The translations under genes and the position numbers were made by a program. Of a stretch of DNA of 64,000 bases, positions 45,954 through 54,452 are shown one piece after another. The notes under the pieces are model-generated. The model was given only the letters and a program-made list of their open reading frames with translations. It was not told the origin of the DNA and did not search any database. The DNA is from Rossellomorea aquimaris (GTDB taxonomy: Bacteria; Bacillota; Bacilli; Bacillales; Bacillaceae_B). The DNA lies in NCBI RefSeq assembly GCF_035590735.1, contig NZ_CP141595.1, forward strand, positions 2,079,001-2,143,000, written 5' to 3'. The first letter of the stretch is position 1, and each line of letters opens with the position of its first letter.

Positions 45954-46934
45954 ATGAAATTAAAACCACTTAAAGGGCAGCATCACGTTTCTGCCATTAC
46001 AGCTAACGCTAAGAAAAATTATCAATTCTATACAAAAACACTAGGACTTCGACTCGTGAAAAAATCAATCAACCAGGACGATACATCCGTCTACCATCTT
46101 TTCTATGCAGATGAAAGAGGAAATCCAGGGACGGACCTCACATTCTTCGAAATTCCACATGCGGGGAATACTTATAAAGGGACGAATAGTATTTCTTTAA
46201 CAGCACTGCGAGTGAACACGGATGAGTCTTTAGCTTATTGGAAGAATCGTTTTGAAGAGATGGGGGTTGAACATGACGAAATTTCTCACCATAGTGGGCG
46301 GGCAACACTAGGATTCCGTGATTTTGAAGGACAGCGCCTCATGCTTGTGTCAGATGAAAAGAATGAAGGAGTTCCCGGTGGGAAGCCTTGGGACAAGAGT
46401 CCGGTGCCCGCCCAGCATGGGATAGTTGGCCTGGGTCCGATTACGTTGACGGTTGCCCGTGGGGGAAACACGGCAATGGTACTGAAAGACGTATTAGGTT
46501 TTAGAGAAACAAGGACTTTTCCTTCAGATGTAGATGGACAACCGGATATCCGCGTCTTTGAAACAGGGGAAGGCGGTACTGGTGGAGAGGTATATCTTGA
46601 AGAAAGAAATGATCTTCCACAAGAAAGACCGGGAAGAGGAAGTGTTCATCATGTAGCCTTCCGTGTGGAAGATGAAGATGAATTACGTAAATGGGTAGAT
46701 TGGGTCACACAAAACCGTTTGCCGAACTCAGGTTTTGTTGAAAGATACTATTTCCGTTCCCTCTACTTCCGTGAACCAAATGGTATTCTTTTCGAACTGG
46801 CTACTGACGGACCAGGCTTTGAGACCGATGAAGATTTTGATAATTTAGGTGAAAATTTATCACTTCCACCATATTTTGAAGCGCAAAGAGATTCCATAGA
46901 AGCGAAATTAAAACCCTTGGATACAAAAGAATAA
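45954..46934 (+). CDS. Ring-cleaving dioxygenase (MhqO/MhqE-like, vicinal oxygen chelate)
   Basis: A 326-residue glyoxalase/extradiol dioxygenase-type protein with two vicinal-oxygen-chelate modules. It begins LKPLKGQHHVSAITANAKKN; metal ligands are suggested by QHHVSA, the second-module HHVAFRVED, and FELATDGPGFE near the C-terminus. The Mhq enzymes of B. subtilis open or remove hydroquinones and catechols during electrophile stress. AAGGAGTG precedes the ATG. It forms an operon with the carboxylesterase 13 bp downstream, behind the MhqR-type operator. Confidence 0.9.
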   Translation: MKLKPLKGQHHVSAITANAKKNYQFYTKTLGLRLVKKSINQDDTSVYHLFYADERGNPGTDLTFFEIPHAGNTYKGTNSISLTALRVNTDESLAYWKNRFEEMGVEHDEISHHSGRATLGFRDFEGQRLMLVSDEKNEGVPGGKPWDKSPVPAQHGIVGLGPITLTVARGGNTAMVLKDVLGFRETRTFPSDVDGQPDIRVFETGEGGTGGEVYLEERNDLPQERPGRGSVHHVAFRVEDEDELRKWVDWVTQNRLPNSGFVERYYFRSLYFREPNGILFELATDGPGFETDEDFDNLGENLSLPPYFEAQRDSIEAKLKPLDTKE

Positions 46935-46947
46935 GGAGGAAGTCAGC

Positions 46948-47553
46948 TTGAAACATATATTTAAACAAGGAAAAAAAGACTTACCCACATTTCTGCTCCT
47001 ACATGGAACAGGTGGAGATGAGCGTGACCTATTACCACTGGCTGAGATGATTGAACCCGATGCATCTGTATTAAGCGTAAAAGGAAATGTGGATGAAAAT
47101 GGAATGGCCCGTTTTTTTGCACGCTTACGGGAAGGTGTTTTTGATGAAGAAGATTTAGTCTTCCGTACGAAGGAATTGTATGAGTTCATCGATGAGAGTG
47201 CTAATAACTACGGTTTCGATCGTCAAAATATTGTTGCGTTAGGATACTCCAATGGAGCGAATATCGCGGCTAGTTTAATGTATCATTACAAGGATGCATT
47301 AAAAGGTGGAATCCTGTTCCACGCTATGGTTCCTAGACGAAATGTCAAGCTTCCAGACTTAAGTGACGCACTTGTATTCATAGGTGCAGGAAAGCGAGAT
47401 CCACTCATACCCATGCAAGAAACAATGGAACTCGTTAAAAATCTTCAAGACGCCCGAGCCCAGGTAACAGAGTTCTGGACAGAAGGTGGGCATGAGCTTC
47501 GTCGTGAGGAAGTAGATGCAGCAAAAAGATGGTTTGAAGCGAATTTTAAATAA
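46948..47553 (+). CDS. Carboxylesterase/phospholipase MhqD-like
   Basis: A 201-residue alpha/beta hydrolase of the carboxylesterase/phospholipase family: oxyanion region LLHGTGGDERDLLPLAE, nucleophile elbow GYSNGAN, acid GAGKRDPLIP and the final His in EGGHELRREEV. In B. subtilis, mhqD is co-transcribed with a dioxygenase and repressed by MhqR, which matches the operator and neighbour here. It may hydrolyse products of quinone breakdown. The TTG at 46948 has AAGGAGGAAG upstream. Confidence 0.9.
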   Translation: MKHIFKQGKKDLPTFLLLHGTGGDERDLLPLAEMIEPDASVLSVKGNVDENGMARFFARLREGVFDEEDLVFRTKELYEFIDESANNYGFDRQNIVALGYSNGANIAASLMYHYKDALKGGILFHAMVPRRNVKLPDLSDALVFIGAGKRDPLIPMQETMELVKNLQDARAQVTEFWTEGGHELRREEVDAAKRWFEANFK

Positions 47554-47554
47554 T

Positions 47555-47592
47555 CTTTAGAATCCGGAAGGGAAGTCTTCCGGATTCTTTAT
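47555..47592. terminator. Bidirectional terminator between convergent genes
   Basis: 12-bp stem AGAATCCGGAAG / CTTCCGGATTCT (47559-47570 with 47577-47588), flanked by A- and T-rich runs. Confidence 0.85.
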
Positions 47593-47595
47593 TAA

Positions 47596-48510
47596 TTAAT
47601 TTTCTACTCTCTTATAGGCCTCTAGAATCCGTAGCTTTCCTAGGGTCAAAATCCCTCTCCATTCCTTTTCAGCAATTGGCCAGGTCTCGTCATATTGACC
47701 GAACCAGGACCAATTCGGCTGCCAATAACCTTCCTGGTGTTGAGTTTCAATCTCGACATTCAATTGCATATGTATCTCCTCTTTTAAGGCTTCATAAAAC
47801 GGTGAAGAAGGATGACTGGCTACCTGCAATGGTTTGGCTATATATTCATTCCAGCGTGATGGATCGGTACAAACAGTTTTTCGTAAGGAAGAAGAAAGAA
47901 ATCTATAAAGAATGGATTCCGTTTCCCCTTTCACCTCAGAAAGGAGTCGATCATAACAGAGAAAATCATGCATCTCTATTGGGTGTGAAAGATTCTTTAA
48001 CTCTGTGACCGCTCTCTTAGTCCATTCTTTTAATCGAGGGTGTTCCGGACTAAATAAATGAAAATAACCTACTATTTCAGCGTTAGGGTTAGCCCAAGTC
48101 GTTTGAACGCCACTATGGCCCTTTTCAGAATCAAAATGCCACCATGGTGCATGGGGAACCAAATTAACCACTTCAGAAACAGCATGCCAGCCATTGATTT
48201 CCTCATCGTATCTGTCTTGAAGGTAGCTCATCGCTTTTTGAACGATAGGGTGCTCGGCTGAAAGCTTTAAGTCCTTTGCATGCTGTAATCCAACGGTTGT
48301 TGCCATTGGAGATGAACTGTCCAATCTAAAATCAGGCTCTATACAGCGGCCGAATCCTCCATCTGTATTTTGGAAATGTGCTAGCTCTTTGATTGCTTCC
48401 TCTTTACTTCCTTCTTCAAAGAAAAAGGTGAATAGCTTTTGTTCAAGTGGTCTCGCGTGGGTTTTAATATAGAGAGCTGCTGAATTCCACTGTTGTGTTG
48501 TCAAGTTCAT
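47596..48510 (-). CDS. Alpha/alpha-toroid (prenyltransferase/squalene-cyclase-like) protein of unknown function
   Basis: A 304-residue soluble protein. The segment AHFQNTDGGFGRCIEPDFR contains the QNxDGGFG signature of prenyltransferase/squalene-cyclase repeats; further PHAPWWHF and MSYLQDRYDEEINGW fit an alpha/alpha toroid. The acidic DxDD or zinc ligands of true cyclases and protein prenyltransferases were not identified, so a catalytic role is not claimed. It is convergent with the mhq pair. An AGGAGCATCTC leader precedes the ATG. Confidence 0.7.
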   Translation of the reverse strand: MNLTTQQWNSAALYIKTHARPLEQKLFTFFFEEGSKEEAIKELAHFQNTDGGFGRCIEPDFRLDSSSPMATTVGLQHAKDLKLSAEHPIVQKAMSYLQDRYDEEINGWHAVSEVVNLVPHAPWWHFDSEKGHSGVQTTWANPNAEIVGYFHLFSPEHPRLKEWTKRAVTELKNLSHPIEMHDFLCYDRLLSEVKGETESILYRFLSSSLRKTVCTDPSRWNEYIAKPLQVASHPSSPFYEALKEEIHMQLNVEIETQHQEGYWQPNWSWFGQYDETWPIAEKEWRGILTLGKLRILEAYKRVEN

Positions 48511-48624
48511 AAGAGATGCTCCTTTATCGTAATTTTTATTGAATGATAATTATTCGCTACCATAATACATTATCTATTGGGCGTGAGAATCCCTGCTTGT
48601 TACGATAATTAGTTGGGATACAAA

Positions 48625-48634
48625 GGTCCGTCCC
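48625..48634 (+). repeat. GGTCCGTCCC dispersed motif, copy 1
   Basis: Exact GGTCCGTCCC between the toroid gene and ada. One of six exact copies within 48.6-58.3 kb. Confidence 0.8.
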
Positions 48635-48777
48635 ACGGTATTCTTAGAATTCTCATGAAATAGGCAGAAGGATAGAAACTTCTATTATTCTAATAAAAAT
48701 CGATGCCTGAATTTCGGCGGCATTGTTGTTTTATTGGGGTTATAATAAAGACAAAATGAAATAGTGGAGGAATGAGG

Positions 48778-49836
48778 ATGTTTTCAGTCGAACTACAAAG
48801 GGAGTATTATCAGGCATTAGTGGAAAAAAGATCGGAATACGAAGGGATTTTTTATGTAGGGGTTAAAACGACAGGTGTGTTTTGTCGGCCGACATGTCCG
48901 GCTAGGAAACCTAAGTATGAGAACTGTGAATTTTTTGGAACAGCTCAACAAGCCCTTCTGGCATCGTTTCGACCTTGTAAAAGATGTAAGCCCTTATCCC
49001 ACCCCAATAGCATCTCAGATGTTGTAAGGATGCTGGTAGAGGCTGTGGAAGAAAATCCTGAAAAACGTTGGAAGGATAAGGATTTTCAGGAGCTATCCAT
49101 AGATGCATCTACTGCACGGCGTCAATTTAAGAGGAGGTTCGGTATGACCTTTGTAGAATATGCCAGAGCCCGAAGGATGGGGATGGCCATGAAGCACATC
49201 AGATCAGGGTCGATGGTGATGGATGCTCAACTTACAACCGGATATGAATCGAGCAGCGGATTCAGAGATGCTTTTTCGAAAATTATGGGAACGCCACCAG
49301 CTTTGTCTCATCAACAGCACATACTAAAAGCAGCGTGGATTGATACGAAACTTGGACCGATGATTGGAATTTCAGACGAAAAGGCTTTATACCTGCTGGA
49401 ATTTGTTGACCGACGCGGTCTGGAGAAAGAAGTGGAGAGAATGAGGGAGAGAACAAAAGCAGCAATCATTCCCGGTTCTACAGAGCCACTTCAGTCCATT
49501 GAAAAGGAATTGAACGCGTATTTTGAGGGCACTTTATCAGGTTTCCAAACCAATTTAAAAATCATCGGAACACCTTTTCAACAGAACGTTTGGAGCGAAT
49601 TGCAAAGTATACCTTATGGACAAACCAGATCCTACACTGAGATCGCTGAAAATATTTCCAGTCCAACAGCTGTTCGAGCAGTCGCAAGGGCCAATGGCTG
49701 TAATCAGCTTGCCATCATCATTCCTTGTCATCGGGTGATAAGGGCGAATGGAGATCTTGCCGGCTATGCAGGTGGTCTTAACCGGAAAAAATGGTTGATT
49801 GAACATGAAAGCAAGATGAAAGCAGAAAAGAAGTAA
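48778..49836 (+). CDS. ada: Ada: bifunctional methylphosphotriester / O6-methylguanine methyltransferase and transcription activator
   Basis: A 352-residue full-length Ada. The N-terminal zinc domain has FCRPTC and RPCKRC (methyl acceptor cysteine in the first), the middle AraC-type helix-turn-helix includes RRQFKRRFGMTFVEYARAR, and the C-terminal methyltransferase has the active site IPCHRVIRANGDLAGYAGG. It repairs methylated DNA suicidally and, when methylated on the first cysteine, activates the adaptive response. B. subtilis splits this into AdaA and AdaB; here they are fused as in E. coli. ATG 48778 is favoured over 48772 by the GTGGAGG site. An AlkD-like gene follows. Confidence 0.94.
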   Translation: MFSVELQREYYQALVEKRSEYEGIFYVGVKTTGVFCRPTCPARKPKYENCEFFGTAQQALLASFRPCKRCKPLSHPNSISDVVRMLVEAVEENPEKRWKDKDFQELSIDASTARRQFKRRFGMTFVEYARARRMGMAMKHIRSGSMVMDAQLTTGYESSSGFRDAFSKIMGTPPALSHQQHILKAAWIDTKLGPMIGISDEKALYLLEFVDRRGLEKEVERMRERTKAAIIPGSTEPLQSIEKELNAYFEGTLSGFQTNLKIIGTPFQQNVWSELQSIPYGQTRSYTEIAENISSPTAVRAVARANGCNQLAIIIPCHRVIRANGDLAGYAGGLNRKKWLIEHESKMKAEKK

Positions 49837-49902
49837 TCATTCACGAATTAACTCTATAGAGAAGAATACAAATGAACAAATATGATGAAAAGGTGATCAA
49901 AC

Positions 49903-50610
49903 ATGAAATATGATGAAGTAATGGCAGCACTTGAAGAGATGGGAAACGAACAGACCAAGAATACATATTTACGTCACGGCGCACATGAACCATTATACGG
50001 AGTGAAAATTGGGGATATGAAAAAACTGGTGAAACATGTGAAAAAAGATCAAGGTCTTGCACTAAGCTTGTACGAATCGGGAAATTTCGATGCCATGTAC
50101 CTGGCAGGATTATCTGTAAATCCTAAAAAAATGAATAAAGGAATTTTACAGGATTGGGTCAATAAAGCAGATTGGTACATGTTGGCTGAATACACTGTCG
50201 CTAATATAACCGCTGAGAGCGACTGCGCTATTGAATTAGCGAACGAGTGGATCAAATCAGATAATGAAATGGTGGCAACGGCTGGCTGGAGTGCCTATGC
50301 TGGGTATATAAGTATAACCCCAGACCAAGAAATCAATATAGAAGAAATCAAACAGTATCTGGATCATATTGAAAAAACGATTCATGGAGAGAGAAATAGA
50401 GTACGTTACGTAATGAATGGTTTTGTCATTTCTGTTGGCGCACATGTAGCTCCTTTGTTAGATGAGGCAAAAAGGGTGGCGGGAAAAATTGGGAAAGTAC
50501 ATGTCGATGTCGGAGATACAGCATGTAAAGTACCGGTAGCTACAAGCTATATAAAGAAGATAGAAGATAAAGACAGGGTAGGTGTGAAAAGAAAGACATG
50601 CATTTGTTAA
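49903..50610 (+). CDS. DNA alkylation repair protein, AlkD-like HEAT-repeat glycosylase family
   Basis: A 235-residue all-helical protein of the DNA alkylation repair family: KNTYLRHGAHEPLYGVKIGDM, the ADWYMLAEYTVAN segment and HGERNRVRYVMNGFVISVG are typical. AlkD-type proteins remove N3/N7-alkylated bases using HEAT repeats; this subgroup is less well characterised than AlkD itself. It lies 67 bp after ada, forming an alkylation-damage cluster. AAAGGTG precedes the ATG. Confidence 0.86.
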   Translation: MKYDEVMAALEEMGNEQTKNTYLRHGAHEPLYGVKIGDMKKLVKHVKKDQGLALSLYESGNFDAMYLAGLSVNPKKMNKGILQDWVNKADWYMLAEYTVANITAESDCAIELANEWIKSDNEMVATAGWSAYAGYISITPDQEINIEEIKQYLDHIEKTIHGERNRVRYVMNGFVISVGAHVAPLLDEAKRVAGKIGKVHVDVGDTACKVPVATSYIKKIEDKDRVGVKRKTCIC

Positions 50611-50791
50611 ATGAAAGATAAAGTGAGATTGTAATTGGTACAAACACCATATTTTTAATGAAATTTCGTTTCTAATATTCGAATGATTTAAATTAGTCCG
50701 TAATTAGCCATTTCAATTCCCTGTTGCAGTTGCAGTGTATTGCTACTAGACTATGAAATAGAGTCCTACACAGAATCGGAGCAATGTACAA

Positions 50792-51397
50792 ATGAATGTA
50801 GTGAAAAAGGGTACTATTTTAGGTATAGCAGCAAGCATACAAGGATTGGCCATGGCTATGTTCTTGTTTCCCCATTTTATCCCTTCAGGTGGCGCTGCAA
50901 GTGTAAGTGTGCTATTAAACTATTTGTTGCATGTCCCGTTTGCCATTACGCTATGGGTGTTAAATGCTGCTCTGTTACTAGCTGCGGTTAAATGGTTAGG
51001 AAAAGAGAATGCACTTTGGACCATGTATTGTGTGACAGTCACCTCGATTGTAGTTAATTTCTTAAATTCTTATTTAATCGGAACTGTCTCATTTGTTTTC
51101 GTAGATTTATTGATTGGCAGCATCCTTTTTGGAATCGGAATAGGGATCCTGTTCAGAATGGGTGCATCCTCTGGAGGGATGGACATTTTAGCACTCATTA
51201 TTTCAAAGCTGAAAGGGTACACCCCAGGGAAGACATTATTCGTCATTAATGGCAGTGTGTTACTACTAACAGGAATCGTAGTAGATTTAAAAATCATACT
51301 TTTTGCATTGGTCTGCCAATTCATAGGAACAAGAATCCTGGATATCATTTGTCAGCTGGAATACAAACGAAGCCTCAACCGCCTCGGAAATCAGTAA
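50792..51397 (+). CDS. YitT-family membrane protein
   Basis: A 201-residue membrane protein with about five helices of the YitT/DUF161 family (IQGLAMAMFLFPHFIPSGGA, RMGASSGGMDILALIISK, TPGKTLFVINGSVLL). Unlike many YitT proteins it lacks the C-terminal DUF2179 domain and ends soon after the last helix. Function unknown. The stop codon lies inside a 20-bp perfect hairpin shared with the convergent gene. ATG 50792 has CGGAG upstream at a long spacing. Confidence 0.78.
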   Translation: MNVVKKGTILGIAASIQGLAMAMFLFPHFIPSGGAASVSVLLNYLLHVPFAITLWVLNAALLLAAVKWLGKENALWTMYCVTVTSIVVNFLNSYLIGTVSFVFVDLLIGSILFGIGIGILFRMGASSGGMDILALIISKLKGYTPGKTLFVINGSVLLLTGIVVDLKIILFALVCQFIGTRILDIICQLEYKRSLNRLGNQ

Positions 51398-51403
51398 ACA
51401 GAA

Positions 51404-51413
51404 GGTCCGTCCC
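51404..51413 (+). repeat. GGTCCGTCCC dispersed motif, copy 2
   Basis: Exact copy in the left arm of the terminator hairpin. Confidence 0.85.
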
Positions 51414-51419
51414 TAATGA

Positions 51420-51429
51420 GGGACGGACC
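51420..51429 (-). repeat. GGTCCGTCCC dispersed motif, copy 3 (inverted)
   Basis: Exact copy on the minus strand in the right arm of the terminator hairpin. Confidence 0.85.
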
Positions 51430-51435
51430 TTCTGT

Positions 51436-52212
51436 TTACGATATTTCTTTGATGATGGAATTGACTGTGTGTTCTGGTGAGTTTTCGAAAAGTGAAATAT
51501 ATTGAAAAAGTTTGTTTCTGGGAAGCAGGTGTTTACGAATTTCTTTAGCCGTTTTTCCCTCCAGGTGCGCTTTCATAACGGCTTCTTGAAGGTTCTGAAG
51601 ATAGGCTAGTTTCTTCTCTAAAAGCATTCTCCCTTGCTTCAAGTATCCTTGATGTGAACAATACACTTCTTGAAAGGAGTACTGCAGGGTTCTGTCAATT
51701 GATCGAATAAGCTCAGGTACAGATTCAAATGAAAAATTAGAAGTAGGAGAATGGAATAAGTACAAATCGCCTGTAAAGCAAATGCCCTTTTCTTCATCAA
51801 TGAGAACGATATGATCATCAGCGTGTCCTGGAGTATGAACAATTTGAAACGAATGCCCGTCCGTTTTAAATACTTCTTCTTTAAGTGGCAAAGGGTGAAA
51901 TGCCTGGCGGTTATGCCAGAACATGGCTCTGTAAAAAGGCAGTTTAGTGCTGTGAGAGCACTTTTGTACCCCTAACGGGTGAATCCATTGAGGAATGGAG
52001 TAAAACCTTTCGATCCATGAACTGTTACCCGTGTGATCCTCATGATGATGAGTATGTATCACTCGTTGGATAGGAAGCTCTTTTACAATTTTCCGTACTT
52101 CGTTTTTCATACTGTAAGGTCCTGTATCAATAAGGACATCGTCGACTCGAAAAATGTAAACCGGCATTTTCTGACCCATTGTTTGAACGTTTAGTTTAAA
52201 TGATTGTATCAA
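51436..52212 (-). CDS. Metallo-beta-lactamase-fold hydrolase
   Basis: A 258-residue MBL-fold protein with the metal motif THHHEDHTGNS, a second histidine in HTPGHADDHI, and GICFTGDLYL with the bridging aspartate. The C-terminal part (about 200-258) is a helical, winged-helix-like extension (EGKTAKEIRKHLLP). Members include glyoxalase II-like, lactonase and RNase-type enzymes; the substrate cannot be read here. It is convergent with the YitT-like gene. Confidence 0.88.
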   Translation of the reverse strand: MIQSFKLNVQTMGQKMPVYIFRVDDVLIDTGPYSMKNEVRKIVKELPIQRVIHTHHHEDHTGNSSWIERFYSIPQWIHPLGVQKCSHSTKLPFYRAMFWHNRQAFHPLPLKEEVFKTDGHSFQIVHTPGHADDHIVLIDEEKGICFTGDLYLFHSPTSNFSFESVPELIRSIDRTLQYSFQEVYCSHQGYLKQGRMLLEKKLAYLQNLQEAVMKAHLEGKTAKEIRKHLLPRNKLFQYISLFENSPEHTVNSIIKEIS

Positions 52213-52387
52213 TTTAGTTACCCCTTATGATTTAGTGTTATAGTACATAGTTCGAATGAAAGTTGAAAAATCCTGCATGAATTCATTGTTTTGAGGAGAA
52301 TTCCCTTTCCAAGGTAACTAAATGGATGTACATGGTATAATTTACTATAATTGGTGAATCAATCGATTTTAAAGGGGTTTTTAATGT

Positions 52388-52564
52388 ATGAAAGGGAAAC
52401 GGAAGTCTTTGCTCTTAATCCTGACCATCATGATGGTGATCACCATCATACTTCTGGATAAGATGGGTTTGAAAAAAGCGATTGAGTCTTGTGAGAACCA
52501 TGGGAGTGTAGCAGAGGTGGAAGAAGGAATCCTCTCATGGAATGTAGCATGTGAAAAAAAGTAA
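52388..52564 (+). CDS. Small membrane-anchored protein, 58 residues
   Basis: ATG 52388 to TAA 52564 encodes MKGKRKSLLLILTIMMVITI, then a short soluble part with two cysteines (ESCENHGSVAEVEEGILSW). AAAGGGG lies upstream. The combination of one helix and a C-x(n)-HGxxAEVEE segment resembles small uncharacterised proteins common in Bacillaceae. Function unknown. Confidence 0.65.
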   Translation: MKGKRKSLLLILTIMMVITIILLDKMGLKKAIESCENHGSVAEVEEGILSWNVACEKK

Positions 52565-52655
52565 TATTGGTGTTGAATTTAAATTCTGGTTGGGTATGTG
52601 AAATCATAAACAAAATCGAAACTGGAAAAATTTAGGGTGTTGTGTGAAAATACGA

Positions 52656-52665
52656 GGGACGGACC
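52656..52665 (-). repeat. GGTCCGTCCC dispersed motif, copy 4 (inverted)
   Basis: Exact copy on the minus strand in the gap between 52564 and 52744. Confidence 0.8.
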
Positions 52666-52743
52666 TCATTAACATCTACTCCTGACAGACTTATAATGGT
52701 AAACTAGAGAAAAGAGTAGCTAATTTACATAGGGGGAAATGCT

Positions 52744-53040
52744 TTGCAGAAGTGTGATGTATGTAAGAATCAGTTTCAATGGAAAGAGTTATTATTCTCT
52801 ATTTGGAGGTCTTATAAACCTATTGAATGCAGTCAATGTGGTAAAAAACATACGATTAATTTCACCTCGAAATTTATTGTTTCTTTTCTCATCATTGTTC
52901 CAGCAGTTGTATTCGGATTATTGATTGCACCCCAACAGGGTTTATCAAAGCCGCTCACGTTTGGTGTAATCGTTATATTGGCTATGGTTATTTCACTATT
53001 TCTTCCGTTATTTGTGAAATATGAATATAAGAAAAGATAA
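52744..53040 (+). CDS. CxxC_CxxC zinc-binding membrane protein (TIGR04104-like)
   Basis: A 98-residue protein with two CxxC pairs separated by about 21 residues (QKCDVCKNQF and IECSQCGKKHTINF), followed by two hydrophobic helices (FIVSFLIIVPAVVFGLLI and PLTFGVIVILAMVISLFLPL). This fits the small cxxc_20_cxxc family of unknown function found in Bacillus. The TTG start at 52744 has AGGGGGAAA upstream. Terminator at 53046. Confidence 0.8.
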   Translation: MQKCDVCKNQFQWKELLFSIWRSYKPIECSQCGKKHTINFTSKFIVSFLIIVPAVVFGLLIAPQQGLSKPLTFGVIVILAMVISLFLPLFVKYEYKKR

Positions 53041-53045
53041 GAGAG

Positions 53046-53074
53046 AGAGCTGCCTATCACAGGCAGCTCTTTTC
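53046..53074 (+). terminator. Terminator after 52744-53040
   Basis: 10-bp stem AGAGCTGCCT / AGGCAGCTCT followed by TTTT. Confidence 0.85.
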
Positions 53075-53147
53075 AGTTACCATAAATTATCCAGAATGAT
53101 TTACAAGATTAGGAAAACACTAAGAGAAAAAGAAAAGGAGTCGAAAG

Positions 53148-54149
53148 ATGGAGGACAAAGACATAAGATTGACTACCGCAGAAATCTCCGCTTTGTGGAC
53201 GACTTATATTAAGTGCTCGGCGTTAAATTGCTTTTACACACATTTCCTTACATACCTGAAGGACGAAGGAATCAAATTCATCATCGAAGAAAGTCTACAG
53301 ACAAACTTAGAGATAATGAGTGAGATTAAGTCTCTTTTTATATCCGAAGAATTTCCTGTACCAAAGGGCTTCACTGATAGGGACATAGATACAACCGCAC
53401 CCCCCTTATATACTGATTTGTTTGCTCTTAGTTTTGTTTACCGCGGAGGTCAGGTCACATGCAGTCATTACACCACTATAGTGGGGGCCGTTGCCCGTAA
53501 AGATGTATATGATCTTTTTGAAAATGCGCTGAAGAAATCATTATCACTATATAAACAATCATTGCAATTAATGTTGGAAAAAGGGATCTATGATCGTCCA
53601 CCAAAAATGAATTATCCCCATTCCATAGAATACATTTCAGAGCAGCCATCTTTGTTGGAGGGCTGGTTAGGTGAAACAAGGCCACTTAATGCATTGGAAT
53701 TGAGCGAATTATTCTTTGTAATTGAGAGAAATTGCATTGGAATCATCCTTTTGAAAGGATTTATACAAGTTTCTAAAGATATCAAAGTGAAGAATTATCT
53801 CAAAAAAGGAAAAAAATTAAGTGAAAAGCAGATTACCACTTTTAATAATGTCCTGGTAAGAGATGATTCATTTCCCACTTATCCGGTATCCATGGAGGTA
53901 ACAGATTCAAATGTGGCCCCATTTTCAGAAAAATTGATGCTTTTTTTTATCACTTCTTCAAACTCGGTGGGGCTGTCAACACTTTGTCACGCCATCACGA
54001 TGTCTACAAGGAAGGATTTAGCCGTTCATTATACACTTTTTGTGACAGAAATCATGAAGTATGGTGCAGATGGTCTTAAGCTGTTAGTTGAACGTGGATG
54101 GTTGGAGCAGCCACCACAGCAGAAGAGTCGTGAGGACTTGAAGGAATGA
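53148..54149 (+). CDS. DUF3231 protein, tandem ferritin-like domains
   Basis: A 333-residue protein made of two related helical domains (about 8-165 and 175-325). Each starts with a similar segment (RLTTAEISALWTTYIKCSAL and RPLNALELSELFFVIERNCI) and each has a proline-rich middle (PVPKGFTDRDID; DSFPTYPVSMEV). This is the DUF3231 family, widespread in sporulating bacilli, of unknown function. AAAAGGAG precedes the ATG. Confidence 0.86.
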   Translation: MEDKDIRLTTAEISALWTTYIKCSALNCFYTHFLTYLKDEGIKFIIEESLQTNLEIMSEIKSLFISEEFPVPKGFTDRDIDTTAPPLYTDLFALSFVYRGGQVTCSHYTTIVGAVARKDVYDLFENALKKSLSLYKQSLQLMLEKGIYDRPPKMNYPHSIEYISEQPSLLEGWLGETRPLNALELSELFFVIERNCIGIILLKGFIQVSKDIKVKNYLKKGKKLSEKQITTFNNVLVRDDSFPTYPVSMEVTDSNVAPFSEKLMLFFITSSNSVGLSTLCHAITMSTRKDLAVHYTLFVTEIMKYGADGLKLLVERGWLEQPPQQKSREDLKE

Positions 54150-54177
54150 AATCGAGATGATGGGGAGGTATGTTGAT

Positions 54178-54315
54178 ATGGTTTCGAAGATTCTTTTTAT
54201 TTTTCTTATTGGAATGATTACGCTGCTGAAGGCTGATTTAATAAAAAATCGGGTTAAAAATGCAGTACGGTATAAGTTCTCCAGTGTGGTATCGGGATTT
54301 TATATAGTGCGGTAG
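54178..54315 (+). CDS. Small hypothetical protein, 45 residues
   Basis: ATG 54178 behind GGGGAGGT (54162-54169, spacing 8) opens a frame to TAG 54315 with one hydrophobic segment (KILFIFLIGMITLLKADL) and a basic, aromatic tail. It lies 28 bp after the DUF3231 gene and before a strong terminator, so it is probably the last gene of that transcript. Family not recognised. Confidence 0.55.
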   Translation: MVSKILFIFLIGMITLLKADLIKNRVKNAVRYKFSSVVSGFYIVR

Positions 54316-54325
54316 TAAGACATAT

Positions 54326-54365
54326 AAAAGATCCAAACCTTCTATTTAGGTTTGGATCTTTTATT
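54326..54365 (+). terminator. Terminator after the DUF3231 transcript
   Basis: 14-bp stem AAAGATCCAAACCT / AGGTTTGGATCTTT (54327-54340 with 54348-54361). Confidence 0.88.
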
Positions 54366-54452
54366 TTCTTGTGAGTGAATTTGTTCATAAGTTACACTGT
54401 GAATAAGGAAAACGTGCCCAAAGTAAAATCCAAATGGAAAGTGAGAGATAAA

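Larger units (their letters stand above)
51395..51438. terminator. Perfect bidirectional hairpin with both stop codons in its stem
   Basis: 20-bp perfect stem (51395-51414 with 51419-51438), loop of four. Its outer TAA/TTA triplets are the stop codons of the convergent genes ending at 51397 and 51436. The core contains GGTCCGTCCC and its complement. Confidence 0.85.

Noticed and set aside
48544..48558. Fur-box-like TGATAATTATTCGCT upstream of the toroid gene
   Set aside because: Only the left half fits the 7-1-7 Fur consensus; the right half has several mismatches and the downstream gene has no iron link.
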